Below the pieces are notes generated by a model. It had not been told where the DNA came from. It saw only the letters and a program-made list of their open reading frames with translations, and did not search any database. Positions 16,072-24,772 of a DNA stretch of 29,548 nt are shown here, in pieces (within the stretch, counting starts at the first letter, position 1; each line of letters opens with the position of its first letter). Made by a program: the position numbers and the translations under genes. Source of the stretch: Vulcanimicrobiota bacterium (GTDB lineage Bacteria > Vulcanimicrobiota > Vulcanimicrobiia > Vulcanimicrobiales > Vulcanimicrobiaceae); assembly GCA_003155175.1 (NCBI GenBank), contig PMFP01000039.1, positions 30,051 to 59,598 of the forward strand, given 5' to 3'.

Positions 16072-16513
16072 CCGCGCGATCGCGCTCGGCATGGCGTTCT
16101 CGCTGCTGTTGGCGGCTTGGTCGGTCGCGGCCGCGCGCGCCGCGTGCGTCGTGCAGCACGGTGACCGCGTCGTGCTCTACGGAACGGCCGACGACCCCGA
16201 CGTCTTCGTGTGGGATTCGCGCGTGCATCTGCGGACGTATCACTCCGGCTCGCTGCAGTTGGCGGAGCAGCTCATGACCTTCGCGACGCTCGTGCCGCCC
16301 GGAACGCGCGCGATCGCGGGAAGCTGCTTGCCGCGAATGGTGGACGCCCGCGATCGCGGCGACGTCGAGGATGCCGTCGCCGTCCGGATCCTGGACGGTC
16401 CGCTTGCCGGCCGGTACGGCTGGGTGCTGGGCGGAGACATCCGCGGCGTCTACCACACGCTCTCCGGCCCCGCGCCGACGCCGACCCCGGCTCACCACGG
16501 GCCGCGCCGCTAG
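16058..16513 (+). CDS. Small exported protein of unknown function
   Basis: I do not recognise this 151-aa protein. It begins with a clear signal peptide (MRPGSRAIALGMAFSLLLAA, cleavage probably after ARA), so the mature part of about 120 residues is periplasmic or secreted. A segment GPLAGRYGWVLGGDI resembles the end of an SH3-like beta barrel, and cysteines at about 30 and 90 might pair. A Pro/Thr-rich tail ends in GPRR. Translational overlap with the phosphatase suggests a joint role, perhaps as an envelope partner for its sensor domain; this is inference. Its TAG overlaps the btuD stop on the other strand. Confidence 0.72.
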   Translation: MRPGSRAIALGMAFSLLLAAWSVAAARAACVVQHGDRVVLYGTADDPDVFVWDSRVHLRTYHSGSLQLAEQLMTFATLVPPGTRAIAGSCLPRMVDARDRGDVEDAVAVRILDGPLAGRYGWVLGGDIRGVYHTLSGPAPTPTPAHHGPRR

Positions 16514-17280
16514 CGCGAGGTTGCCGGAAAGACGCGGATGCCGCCGGCCGTCCGAACGGTTTCCATCGGAAGGCCATACGCCGCTTCGAGAACGTCGGGT
16601 CGAAAGACCGATTCGGCATCTCCGGACGCGAGCAGCCGTCCGTCTCCCAGCAGCAAAATGCGATCGGCGTGCGCGGCCGCTTCGTTGAGATCGTGCAGCA
16701 CGCAGACGACGCTCTTCCCCTGCCTCGCGAGATCGTGCAGCAGCGCGAGAATCTCGTGCGCGACGCGGACGTCGAGGTGGCTGGTCGGCTCGTCGAGGAG
16801 CAGGACCGGGGTCTCTTGCGCGAGCCCGAGCGCGATGAAGATCCGTTGCCGCTCTCCGCTCGAGAGCGTACCGAGGAGGCGGTCCGCGTACGCATCCATC
16901 CGCACCTCCGCCAGCGCCCGTTCGACCGCGTCGCGATCCGCAGGCGTCGCGCTCCACTCCCACCACTCGTGATGCGGGTAGCGCCCGATCGCGACGACGT
17001 CGCGAACGCTGAGCGCGTCGGTCAGCGCGTCGTCGGCGGTGACGAACGCAATGCGGCGTGCGCGCGCGGCCGCGGTCAAGCTTGCAACGTCGGCGTCGTC
17101 GACGCGGATGCTTCCGCGCTCGACCGGATGCATCGCTGCGAGCGCGCGCAGCAACGTCGTCTTGCCGACGCCGTTGGGGCCGAGAACCGCGACGATCTCC
17201 GACTCCGCGATGCCGAAATCGAGGCCGGCGAGTAAGAGGCGTCCGGCGATGGAGACGTCGACGCCGCGTACCGCAATCAC
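16510..17280 (-). CDS. btuD: Cobalamin-type ABC transporter ATP-binding protein BtuD
   Basis: This is the ATPase of a FecCD/BtuCD-type importer (256 aa). Walker A GPNGVGKTT, signature LSSGERQR, Walker B VLLLDEPTSHLD and the switch His in VLHDLNEAA are intact. GTG 17280 overlaps the btuC stop as GTGA, so the two are translationally coupled. The family also serves siderophores and heme; the B12 riboswitch at the head of the operon makes cobalamin the best call. The C-terminus ends at a CTAG that also contains the stop of the convergent gene. Confidence 0.9.
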   Translation of the reverse strand: MIAVRGVDVSIAGRLLLAGLDFGIAESEIVAVLGPNGVGKTTLLRALAAMHPVERGSIRVDDADVASLTAAARARRIAFVTADDALTDALSVRDVVAIGRYPHHEWWEWSATPADRDAVERALAEVRMDAYADRLLGTLSSGERQRIFIALGLAQETPVLLLDEPTSHLDVRVAHEILALLHDLARQGKSVVCVLHDLNEAAAHADRILLLGDGRLLASGDAESVFRPDVLEAAYGLPMETVRTAGGIRVFPATSR

Positions 17281-18257
17281 GCCGCGCGCTCGCGATTGAG
17301 GTAGAGATAGAGAAATGCGGGAACGCCGATAAACGCCAGTAGAACGCCGATGGGCAGCTCGCCGGGCGCCACGATGGTGCGCGCGACGGCGTCGGCCAGA
17401 ATGCAGAGCGCGGCGCCGGCGAAGGCGCAGGCGGGCAGCAGCGGGCGTGCGTCGGATCCGACGACGCGCCGCGCTACGTGCGGTACGATCAATCCCACAA
17501 AGCCGACGATTCCCGCCAGCGCGACGCTGGCGGCCGCGAGCAGCGACGACGAACCCAGGATGACCCACTGCGCGCGCGCGACGTCCACGCCGACCGCCCG
17601 GGCGCGCACGTCGCCGACGCGCAGCGCGTTGAGCGCCGGCGCGACGGACGCCGCGCCGATCATGCCCAGCGCGACGTAGGGCGTCGCGGCAAGCAAGTCG
17701 CTCCACGTTCTTCCCGCCATCGAGCCCGCCAGCCACGACACGATCGACGCGGCATAGTTCTCCGATTGCGCGCGCGCCAGCGCGAGCGAGAGAAAGGCCG
17801 AGAAGAGAGCCGAGAGGGAGATGCCCGCGAGGATCAACCGGTTGACGTCGATGCCGCTGCCGCGCCGCGCCAGCGCCGCGACGAAAACGGCCGTCGCCAA
17901 ACCGGCGACGAAGCCCAGACTCGGCGCGATCGCGGGCGAAACGCCGGCGATCACCGCGAGGACGATTGCGGTCGCCGCCCCCGCGCTTACGCCGGTGATA
18001 TAGGGGTCCACGATCGGATTGCGCAGCATCCCCTGAAGCAGCGCGCCGGCGACCGCCAGACACGCTCCGACGACCGCCGCGATGCACACGCGCGGAAGGC
18101 GCAGCTGCCAGACGATCGTTGCCACCGGTCCGCCTTCGTGCGCGTGGGTCAGTGCGTGCGCGACCTGTCCGACGCTCAGCTGCGTACCTCCGACCAGCAA
18201 ACCGATTCCGGCTGCGAAGAGCGCGACCGCGAACAGGGCGGCCAGGCGGAGGGCCAT
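17277..18257 (-). CDS. btuC: Cobalamin-type ABC transporter permease BtuC (FecCD family)
   Basis: This is the inner-membrane permease of the importer (326 aa, about 10 hydrophobic helices). Family landmarks include RLPRVCIAAVVGACLAVAGALLQ near the N-terminus, NPIVDPYITGVSAGA, the cytoplasmic coupling region GIVGFVGLIVPHVARRVVG and the C-terminal GELPIGVLLAFIGVPAFLYL. A homodimer pairs with two BtuD subunits. It starts 3 nt after the btuB stop and overlaps btuD by 4 nt, so all three genes form one transcript under the riboswitch. Confidence 0.92.
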   Translation of the reverse strand: MALRLAALFAVALFAAGIGLLVGGTQLSVGQVAHALTHAHEGGPVATIVWQLRLPRVCIAAVVGACLAVAGALLQGMLRNPIVDPYITGVSAGAATAIVLAVIAGVSPAIAPSLGFVAGLATAVFVAALARRGSGIDVNRLILAGISLSALFSAFLSLALARAQSENYAASIVSWLAGSMAGRTWSDLLAATPYVALGMIGAASVAPALNALRVGDVRARAVGVDVARAQWVILGSSSLLAAASVALAGIVGFVGLIVPHVARRVVGSDARPLLPACAFAGAALCILADAVARTIVAPGELPIGVLLAFIGVPAFLYLYLNRERAA

Positions 18258-18260
18258 GCG

Positions 18261-20192
18261 CTAGGTTCGAAGTTCCAACGCGAAGGAACGCCCGGGCATC
18301 GGGTACGCGTAGTACGGCGCCGACGGCGCGCTCCAGGTTCCGATCTGCGAGTAGCGTTCGTTGCCGAGATTGTAGCCGCGTAGCGTCAAGACGAGTTTGG
18401 GCGCGATGCGATAGCCGACGTGCGCGTTGACGGTCGTAAATCCGACCGGCTGGTCGAAGGCGGGCAGCGCCGGATCGAGGACGCCGCGCCGTCCTTGCGT
18501 CGTCGCGGAGATTCCGATGCCGTCGAAGCGATCGGCGGGCGCCGCGACGTAGTCGAACGCGAGCGTCGCCGCTACGGCCGGCCCGCGCCCGCTGATGCGG
18601 GTCTGCGTTTCGAGGTCCTCGGCGCGATAGAGGTTGGTGACGTCCAGGGAGGTCGTGTACCCGTGGAACGGGCGCGTCTTCACCGCGAGCGTGAAGCCTT
18701 GCAGCAACGCGTGGCCGATGTTCTCGGGTGCGAAGGTGACGGGACTGTCCACGATGAGGTTCGTCCCCGCCGTCGTAAACCACGTGAGGCTCACGCCGCC
18801 GGCGAGGCTCGGCGCCTGGAGCGTCGCGTCGCCGACGCGGGTGCGCTCGGGCTGCAGATGCGGATTGCTGAATCCGGGATAGTACAGCTCCTCGGCGGTC
18901 GGAGCGCGGAACGCCGTCGCGGCATTCAGTTTCAACTCGAGCGCGGGGCCGAGCCGCACCAGAGCGCCGAGCGACGGCGAGTACGCGCCGCCCTGCGCGC
19001 CGTCGTTCTCGCCTCGCAGGCCTGCGTAGACCTCGGCGTCTTTCCCGGCGGTGATCTGAGCCTGCGCGTAGGCGGCAACCTGAGAATACGCCGCGGTCGC
19101 GATCTGCGGCAGCTGGTCGACCGCGTACGGAATGCCGCTGTCGACGCGCGTGTTTCCGCGGGTGAGATCCACGCCGTAGACCACGCGCGCGTCGTCGTTC
19201 CCGACGTCGTCGCGCAAGCCGACCATCGTCTTGGAGTCTTGCGAGAGCGAGGCTCCCGGATTTTTGCTCGGCGCGTTAAAGCAGTTTGGATCGACCGGCG
19301 CATTGCAAGTAAAGCCGAGGTCGAGCGACGAGACGCCGATTTGCAGCGTCTGCACGGAGCCCTTCGACGCGTGGGAGAGCGTGAGACGGCCGTCGCGCTG
19401 GAGATTGGATTGTTCGCTGGTTGGTGAGAAAAACGGCTGCGCTCCCGGCGCGCCGAGAGCGTTGGAGACCAGGCTGCCGGTGAGGCTCGCCTCGATGGCG
19501 CCGATGCGGTGCGCGTAGTGCAGGCCGATCGTGTTGAACGAGGCCTGCGAGTTCCCGCGAACCGTTCCGTCCGGGAGCCCGAAGGCGTTGCTCGCGTACG
19601 AACGCGAGTACGAGACGTACGGCGTGTTGAAGGCGTAGTGCTGCGTGTCGAACGAGCCGGACGAAACGCTCGCTCCGAGCGAGGGCGCGGCGTTGGTGAT
19701 GATGTTGATGACGCCGCCGATGGACCCCGATCCGTACAGCGTCGAACCGCCGCCTTCGACGACTTCGATTCGCGAGACGCCGTTGGTTCCGATCTGTTCG
19801 AGGTCCACGCCGTCGATCTGACTGCCCGCGATCGGCATGCCGTCGAGCAACACCAGCACCTGCGGCGTCGAGCTGCCGCGAATGCTGACGGTCGTAAGTG
19901 CGCCGAACGAACCGTAGCGCGAAAGGCTGACGCCGGGAAGCGTTTCCACCGCATCCGCCACGGTGCGATAGCCCTCGCGCGCGATCGTTGCCGCCGTCAC
20001 GACGAACGTCGTGCGTATGCTGCGCCGCGCGGATTCGGCGCTGCGGTCGCTAGTGTAGACGCGGGCGATCTCGGGGATGGGCGTTGGGGACGGCGACGTC
20101 GTCGGCGCGGGAGCCGCCGATGCGGCCGCCGCCGAGAAAACAACGAGCGCTGCGGATACCGCGAGCGCGCGCAAGACCGAACGAACCGGCAT
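18261..20192 (-). CDS. btuB: TonB-dependent outer-membrane receptor, BtuB-like
   Basis: This is a 643-aa outer-membrane receptor for vitamin B12. It has a signal peptide (MPVRSVLRALAVSAALVVFS, cleavage near ASA-AP), a plug domain at about residues 35-165 (VSIRGSSTPQVLVLLDGMPI, VEVVEGGGSTLYGSGSIGGV-like segment) and then a long beta barrel. The ATG at 20192 follows AAGG-type ribosome sites; the frame runs further up but only into the riboswitch. A Cys pair in the barrel (CNAPVDPNC) may form a loop disulfide. The last residue is not the usual Phe/Trp (ends ELRT). Substrate is inferred from the upstream cobalamin riboswitch and from btuCD/btuF. Confidence 0.92.
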   Translation of the reverse strand: MPVRSVLRALAVSAALVVFSAAAASAAPAPTTSPSPTPIPEIARVYTSDRSAESARRSIRTTFVVTAATIAREGYRTVADAVETLPGVSLSRYGSFGALTTVSIRGSSTPQVLVLLDGMPIAGSQIDGVDLEQIGTNGVSRIEVVEGGGSTLYGSGSIGGVINIITNAAPSLGASVSSGSFDTQHYAFNTPYVSYSRSYASNAFGLPDGTVRGNSQASFNTIGLHYAHRIGAIEASLTGSLVSNALGAPGAQPFFSPTSEQSNLQRDGRLTLSHASKGSVQTLQIGVSSLDLGFTCNAPVDPNCFNAPSKNPGASLSQDSKTMVGLRDDVGNDDARVVYGVDLTRGNTRVDSGIPYAVDQLPQIATAAYSQVAAYAQAQITAGKDAEVYAGLRGENDGAQGGAYSPSLGALVRLGPALELKLNAATAFRAPTAEELYYPGFSNPHLQPERTRVGDATLQAPSLAGGVSLTWFTTAGTNLIVDSPVTFAPENIGHALLQGFTLAVKTRPFHGYTTSLDVTNLYRAEDLETQTRISGRGPAVAATLAFDYVAAPADRFDGIGISATTQGRRGVLDPALPAFDQPVGFTTVNAHVGYRIAPKLVLTLRGYNLGNERYSQIGTWSAPSAPYYAYPMPGRSFALELRT

Positions 20193-20240
20193 AGACAATC
20201 CTTCCCTTTTCGCGAGGTGGATCGAGGAAAAGCTTGATGC

Positions 20241-20395
20241 CCGGTATCCTGACTTGCGGATCGTAGCCGTGGTGCTCAGGCGCCTTCCCATCGCGCTCGG
20301 CGACAGTGACGTACGAGCGGCTCCCCGCTTACAGTGGCGCGACCGTGCCGGCATTCCACCGGCTTCCCGCGCAAAAAGCCCGTAAGGCTGCTGTT
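20241..20395 (-). ncRNA. Cobalamin (adenosylcobalamin-type) riboswitch
   Basis: On the minus strand, upstream of btuB, the conserved cobalamin aptamer elements occur in order: a GGGAAGCCGGTGGAATGCCG-type P3 region (about 20350-20372), the GCCACTG core (20338-20332), the GGGAAGGCGCC region and the closing box GTCAGGATACC (20253-20243). It should reduce btuBCD expression when B12 is plentiful. No T-run hairpin lies between it and the ATG; instead a CTTTTCC stretch can pair with the GAAAAGGGAAGG around the ribosome site, which suggests translational control (inferred). Confidence 0.9.
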
Positions 20396-20454
20396 AGGGG
20401 CGCCCCGTGCGCGCTCCTGGGGGACCCGAGGCGATAGTCGCGTACACGGCAGCG

Positions 20455-21309
20455 ATGCGCCGCGCCGTCTGTCTCGCCGTGCTCCTGATCGCGACGGGCC
20501 TCGCCGGTTGCGCCGGGCCGTCGCCCCGCAGCAACGGGCCCGCGGCGGCTCGTCCGGCGTCGCGCGTCGTCGCCCTGGTCCCCTCGCTCGGCGGCGATCT
20601 GTTCGCGATCGGTGCCGGACCGGCGGTCGTGGGCGTTTCGGCGTACACGGACGTTCCCGCGTCGCCGGCGTTGCCGCGCGTCTCGGACAGCTCGTCGGTG
20701 GATGCCGAGAAGATCGTGGCGCTGCGGCCCGATCTCGTCGTCGGGATTCCGGCCCAAGCGCGTCAGGTCGAATCGCTGCAACGCGCCGGCGTGCGGGTCG
20801 TGCTGATGCGGGACGACCGGTACGAAGACATCTTCGCGAACTTGGCGGAGCTCGGCGCACTTACCGGGCGCTCGCCGCAAGCCGCGGCGACGATCGCGCG
20901 ATTAAGGGCGCAAACCGCCGAGTTGCAGGCGCGTACGCGATCGTTCAAACGAAAGCCCTCGGTGTTCGTCGCGTTCGGGACCGGTCCGATTTGGACGGCG
21001 GGTTCCGGCTCCTACATCGCCACGCTGATCGCGCTGGCCGGCGGGCGAAATGCCGCGGACGATTTGCACCAAGCGTGGGGCGAGTACGGCGCGGAGTCGC
21101 TCCTGCGCGCGCAGCCCGACGTCATCGTGAGCGACCCGTCCGTCCACCTGGAGTCCGCGCTCGGCCGGGAACCGTGGCGGAGCTTGCGCGCCGTGCGCGA
21201 AGGTCGCGTCTACGTCGTCGAACCCGCTTCGATCCTGGAGCAACCGGGAACGCACTACACGGAAGGGCTCCAGTGGCTGATCGACCGTCTCGTACCGCTC
21301 GCGTCGTAG
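20455..21309 (+). CDS. btuF: Cobalamin-binding lipoprotein BtuF-like (type II periplasmic binding protein)
   Basis: This is a periplasmic substrate-binding protein (284 aa) for the BtuCD importer. A lipoprotein signal MRRAVCLAVLLIATGLAGC gives a lipidated Cys, so it is membrane-tethered. Two lobes joined by a long helix follow the family pattern: VVALVPSLGGDLFAIGAG, SSVDAEKIVALRPDLVVG, then the second lobe from about KPSVFVAFGTGPIWTAG. I chose the ATG at 20455 because it starts the signal peptide; a GTG at 20407 would add 16 residues. It is divergent from btuB and outside that riboswitch. It overlaps hflX by 37 nt. Confidence 0.88.
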   Translation: MRRAVCLAVLLIATGLAGCAGPSPRSNGPAAARPASRVVALVPSLGGDLFAIGAGPAVVGVSAYTDVPASPALPRVSDSSSVDAEKIVALRPDLVVGIPAQARQVESLQRAGVRVVLMRDDRYEDIFANLAELGALTGRSPQAAATIARLRAQTAELQARTRSFKRKPSVFVAFGTGPIWTAGSGSYIATLIALAGGRNAADDLHQAWGEYGAESLLRAQPDVIVSDPSVHLESALGREPWRSLRAVREGRVYVVEPASILEQPGTHYTEGLQWLIDRLVPLAS

Positions 21310-22403
21310 CGAAACCCGGAACCCGCGCCGTCGTCGTCGCCGTGGATACGGACGACGCGAGGCGTCCGCTCGAGCCCGAACTCTTGGAATTCGAGGCGCT
21401 GGCCGAGGCAGCGGGCGCTTCGATCGTCGAGCGCGTCGTACAGAAGCGCGATGCGGTGGATGCCGCGACGCTGGTCGGATCGGGCAAAGCGCGCGAGATC
21501 GCCGAACTGGCCAAGACGCTCGACGCGCAGGTGCTGCTGGTGCTCAACGACGTCCGCCCGCGCCAGCGCAAGAACCTGGAAAAGATCGTTACGATTCCAA
21601 TCGTGGACCGCACCATGCTGATCCTCGACGTGTTCGCGCGCCACGCGCGCAGCCGTGAGGGCAAGCTCCAAGTCGAGCTCGCGCAGCTGCGGTACCGTCA
21701 ATCCAATCTCATCGGCGCGGGCGCGGATCTCTCTCGCCTGGGCGGCGGCATCGGGACGCGCGGTCCCGGCGAAACCAAGCTCGAGGTGGATCGCCGCCGC
21801 ATTCAAGAGCGCATCACCGTGCTCAACCGACATTTGACCGACGTCCGCCGGCAGCGGGCGACTCGCCGCGCCGCGCCGCATCGGGAACCGCTGGCCGCGC
21901 TGGTCGGATATACCAACGTCGGCAAATCGTCGTTGCTCAACGCGCTCTCGCGCGCCGACGCGCTGGTGGCCGACCAGCCCTTCGCGACGCTCGATCCCAC
22001 CACGCGCCGCGTCTATCTCGGCCCGGGGCGATACGCGCGGCTGAGCGACACGGTCGGCTTCATTACCGACTTGCCTAAGGATCTCGTCAATGCGTTCCGC
22101 GCGACGCTCGAGGAGCTGCGTGACGCGGATCTGCTCGTTCACGTGTTGGATGCGTCCAACCCCGACTGGCCGCGCCAACGCATCGCCGTGGACGCGATCC
22201 TTCACGAGCTCGAGCTCGACGCCAAACCGCGCCTGATCGTCTTCAACAAGGCCGACCTCGTCGCGGAGAGCCCGCACGAAACCGGGGCGATCGTCGCGAG
22301 CGCCCGCACCGGGCTGGGAATCGCGGCGATCCGCGAGCGAATCGGCGAGGGCCTAGCCGCGCCGGCAGACCAGGAGAAGACAGGCGCGCTCGCGGAACCG
22401 TGA
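21273..22403 (+). CDS. hflX: GTPase HflX, ribosome-splitting factor
   Basis: This is a 376-aa GTPase that splits stalled ribosomes under heat and other stress. The N-terminal HflX domain contains LEFEALAEAAGA and SGKAREIAELA, a helical linker has LRYRQSNLIG and the Gly-rich GGGIGTRGPGETKLE segment, and the G domain carries G1 GYTNVGKSS, G3 DTVGFITDLP and G4 NKADL. GTG 21273, nested in the end of btuF, is preceded by GGAAGG at 6-nt spacing and gives MADRPSRTARVVAKP. The frame stays open far upstream, but that part is antisense or off-frame coding. The TGA overlaps the GTG of the next gene. Confidence 0.93.
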   Translation: MADRPSRTARVVAKPGTRAVVVAVDTDDARRPLEPELLEFEALAEAAGASIVERVVQKRDAVDAATLVGSGKAREIAELAKTLDAQVLLVLNDVRPRQRKNLEKIVTIPIVDRTMLILDVFARHARSREGKLQVELAQLRYRQSNLIGAGADLSRLGGGIGTRGPGETKLEVDRRRIQERITVLNRHLTDVRRQRATRRAAPHREPLAALVGYTNVGKSSLLNALSRADALVADQPFATLDPTTRRVYLGPGRYARLSDTVGFITDLPKDLVNAFRATLEELRDADLLVHVLDASNPDWPRQRIAVDAILHELELDAKPRLIVFNKADLVAESPHETGAIVASARTGLGIAAIRERIGEGLAAPADQEKTGALAEP

Positions 22404-23125
22404 ACCCCCTCGTGAAACCCCTTGCGAAATCCACCGCGTTTCTCACGGCCATGGCCTGTTTGACGGCTCTGTGCGGCTGCGCGACGCACTACGCCGACGA
22501 CCCGCTGGTCGCTTCCGCTCGCGGACTCCACCGGTCGGTCGTGCTGCTGACGATGAACGTGCCGGCGGAGAAAAAACACGCTCCGCCCGATCAAGAGTAC
22601 GCAACCGGCGTCGTCGTCGCGAGCGGAAAGTGGGGCAGCGACGTGCTCACGGTTCAACACGCCGTCGATCACGCGTCCGACCTTCACGTGACCGTGGATA
22701 ACAAAACGAAATTGAACGCCGACGTCGTCGCGCAGGACAAAGATCAAGACGTCGCGCTGTTGCGCACCAGGGAGCCGAATCTGCCGGTTGCCGTGCTGGG
22801 TTCGTCCAAAGACCTCGACCGCCAGCTCGGCCGGGAGCTCGGCCTGCTCGGCTATCCGGTGCCCGACGACTTCGACGACGAGGGCCTCGACTTGGCGACG
22901 TCGCTGGCGACCGGGAATCTCTCGGCCTCGCGCAACGACGCGATCGAGGTGACGATGCCGATCGTTCCCGGGTACAGCGGGGGCCCGATCTTCCTGGCCG
23001 ATACCGGCGAGATCATCGCTCTGGCCGACTCGCGATTCGACGACGAGCGCAGCATCGGGTTCGGCGTTCCGATCGACGACGCGAAGCGCTTCCTCCATCA
23101 ATACGATGGCGCGCACGGCTTCTGA
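22400..23125 (+). CDS. Lipoprotein trypsin-like serine protease
   Basis: This is a 241-aa exported protease-like protein. The N-terminus is a lipoprotein signal with Cys27 in LCGC as the probable lipid site. A chymotrypsin-fold triad can be proposed as His87 (LTVQHAV), Asp117 (KDQDVALLR) and Ser193 in GYSGGP, the GxSGGP motif of HtrA-like peptidases. There is no PDZ domain, so it is shorter than DegP/HtrA and probably monofunctional. Substrates are unknown. GTG 22400 overlaps the hflX stop (GTGA), so it is coupled to a ribosome-rescue gene; an envelope-stress role is plausible. Confidence 0.8.
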   Translation: MNPLVKPLAKSTAFLTAMACLTALCGCATHYADDPLVASARGLHRSVVLLTMNVPAEKKHAPPDQEYATGVVVASGKWGSDVLTVQHAVDHASDLHVTVDNKTKLNADVVAQDKDQDVALLRTREPNLPVAVLGSSKDLDRQLGRELGLLGYPVPDDFDDEGLDLATSLATGNLSASRNDAIEVTMPIVPGYSGGPIFLADTGEIIALADSRFDDERSIGFGVPIDDAKRFLHQYDGAHGF

Positions 23126-23166
23126 GTTGCCGCCGGGCTCGCCCGCGCGAGGCTAGGAAGCAAGAC

Positions 23167-24768
23167 GTGGCGGCAGCGCTAGCGCTCGTCCTGATCCTGG
23201 GCGCAACGGTCGTCCTTACGGCGATCGCCAAGCGCCTGGACATCCCGTATCCGGTCGCCTTCGTCGTCGGCGGAATCGCGCTTGCGTTCGTGCCCGACCT
23301 GCCGCGCCCGCATCTCTCGCCGGACTTCATCTTTCTGCTGGTGCTGCCGCCGCTGCTCTTTAGCGGCGGCTGGTCGACGGATTGGTTCGAGTTCAAGCGC
23401 AACGCGCGTCCGATTTTTTTCCTTGCTTTCGGTCTGGTGATCTTTACGACGGTGATCGTCGCCGCGGTGACGCACGCGATGATCCCCGGCTTCACGTGGC
23501 CGATCGCGTTCGTCCTCGGCGCGATCGTATCGCCACCGGACGCGGTCGCGGCCGAAGCGGTTTTCGAACGAGTCCCGATCGCGCGCCGCATCTTGGCCAT
23601 CCTGAGCGGAGAAAGTTTGGTCAACGACGCGACCGCGCTGGTCATTTACCGGTTTGCGGTCGCCGCGGTCGTCACCGGCTCGTTTTCGCTCGCGCAAGCC
23701 GGCGTGGCGTTCGTCTTGGTTTCTATCGGAGGCATTCTCGTCGGCCTGGCCTCAGCGTGGGTCCTCCTCGCGCTCATGCGACAGTTGATCGCGCGCGATC
23801 TCGACGACCCGACGATCTCGAACGTGGTCGCCTTGCTGGCGCCGTTTGCCGCCTACCTTCCGGCCGAAGCCATGCACGTCTCGGGCGTGCTCGCGGCCGT
23901 GAGCGCCGGCATTTACAGCAGCCGGCACGCGCACGAGATCTTCCGCTCGGGAGGGCGCCTCGTTGCGGGCGGGGTCTGGTCGGTGCTTACGTTCTTGCTT
24001 AACGCCTTCGTCTTCCTGATGATCGGACTGCAGCTTCCCGACATCGTTCACGGCCTCGTGCGGTCGCCGCAGCGCTATCTCATGGACGCGGCCGTCGTGA
24101 GCGTGCTCGTCATCGTATTGCGGATCGTGTGGGTGTTCCCGGCGACGTACCTGCCCCGATTGCTCTCGAAAAGAATCGCGCGGGAGGATCCCGTTCCGCG
24201 AATCGGAGCGGTCGCGATCATTTCTTGGGCGGGCATGCGCGGGATCGTTTCGCTGGCGGCGGCGCTCGCGCTGCCCTATCGCGACGCCGCCGGACAACCG
24301 TTCGCGGCGCGCGACGAAATTCTGTTCCTCACGTTTTGCGTCATCGTCGCGACGCTGGTCGTGCAGGGCGTGACGCTCGCTCCGCTGTCGCGCCTGTTCG
24401 ATGCGACCGATCAGAGTTCGATGGCGCACCTCGAAGCGTCGGTTCGGATTCAGGCGCTCGAAGCCGGCATCGCACAGCTGCACGCGCTCGAATCCGGCTT
24501 CAGCGGGACGCTCGAGTGGGAGATCACGGGACGGCTCTTAGGCGAATATTCGCGGAGAATCGAGTACCTCAAGGGCCATTTCGACGGCGACGAGCACGGC
24601 GAAGACGGCGAACTCAACGAGATCTCGATCGACCACCGTTTGGAACGCGCGGCGCTCGACGCGGAATTACAAGCCATTGCGGACATGCGCCGCGGCGGCG
24701 GCATTCCCGACGACGTGTACAACGCGATTCAGTACGACCTGGATCTCGCGCAGGCGCGCCTGACGTAG
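23167..24768 (+). CDS. Na+/H+ antiporter, CPA1 family
   Basis: This inner-membrane cation/proton antiporter (533 aa) has about 12 helices in the first 420 residues and a hydrophilic C-terminal region of about 110 residues rich in Glu and Arg. The family ion-site motifs are present: SPPDAVAAEAV in the helix 5 region and GESLVNDATALVIYRF in the helix 6 region with the paired Asn-Asp. GWAGMRG-type sequence appears as SWAGMRGIVSLAAALALP. The GTG start follows AGGAAG by a few nt, in a 41-nt gap after the protease gene. It likely serves pH or Na+ homeostasis. Confidence 0.92.
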   Translation: MAAALALVLILGATVVLTAIAKRLDIPYPVAFVVGGIALAFVPDLPRPHLSPDFIFLLVLPPLLFSGGWSTDWFEFKRNARPIFFLAFGLVIFTTVIVAAVTHAMIPGFTWPIAFVLGAIVSPPDAVAAEAVFERVPIARRILAILSGESLVNDATALVIYRFAVAAVVTGSFSLAQAGVAFVLVSIGGILVGLASAWVLLALMRQLIARDLDDPTISNVVALLAPFAAYLPAEAMHVSGVLAAVSAGIYSSRHAHEIFRSGGRLVAGGVWSVLTFLLNAFVFLMIGLQLPDIVHGLVRSPQRYLMDAAVVSVLVIVLRIVWVFPATYLPRLLSKRIAREDPVPRIGAVAIISWAGMRGIVSLAAALALPYRDAAGQPFAARDEILFLTFCVIVATLVVQGVTLAPLSRLFDATDQSSMAHLEASVRIQALEAGIAQLHALESGFSGTLEWEITGRLLGEYSRRIEYLKGHFDGDEHGEDGELNEISIDHRLERAALDAELQAIADMRRGGGIPDDVYNAIQYDLDLAQARLT

Positions 24769-24772
24769 CCGT

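Noticed and set aside
16510..18783. Extension of the btuD frame far upstream through btuC into btuB
   Set aside because: The upstream part is the out-of-frame, Arg-rich image of btuC and btuB. The GTG at 17280 starts the ATPase domain and overlaps the btuC stop.
20334..21272. Extension of the hflX frame upstream across btuF
   Set aside because: It is the off-frame image of btuF. The GTG at 21273 has a GGAAGG site at correct spacing.
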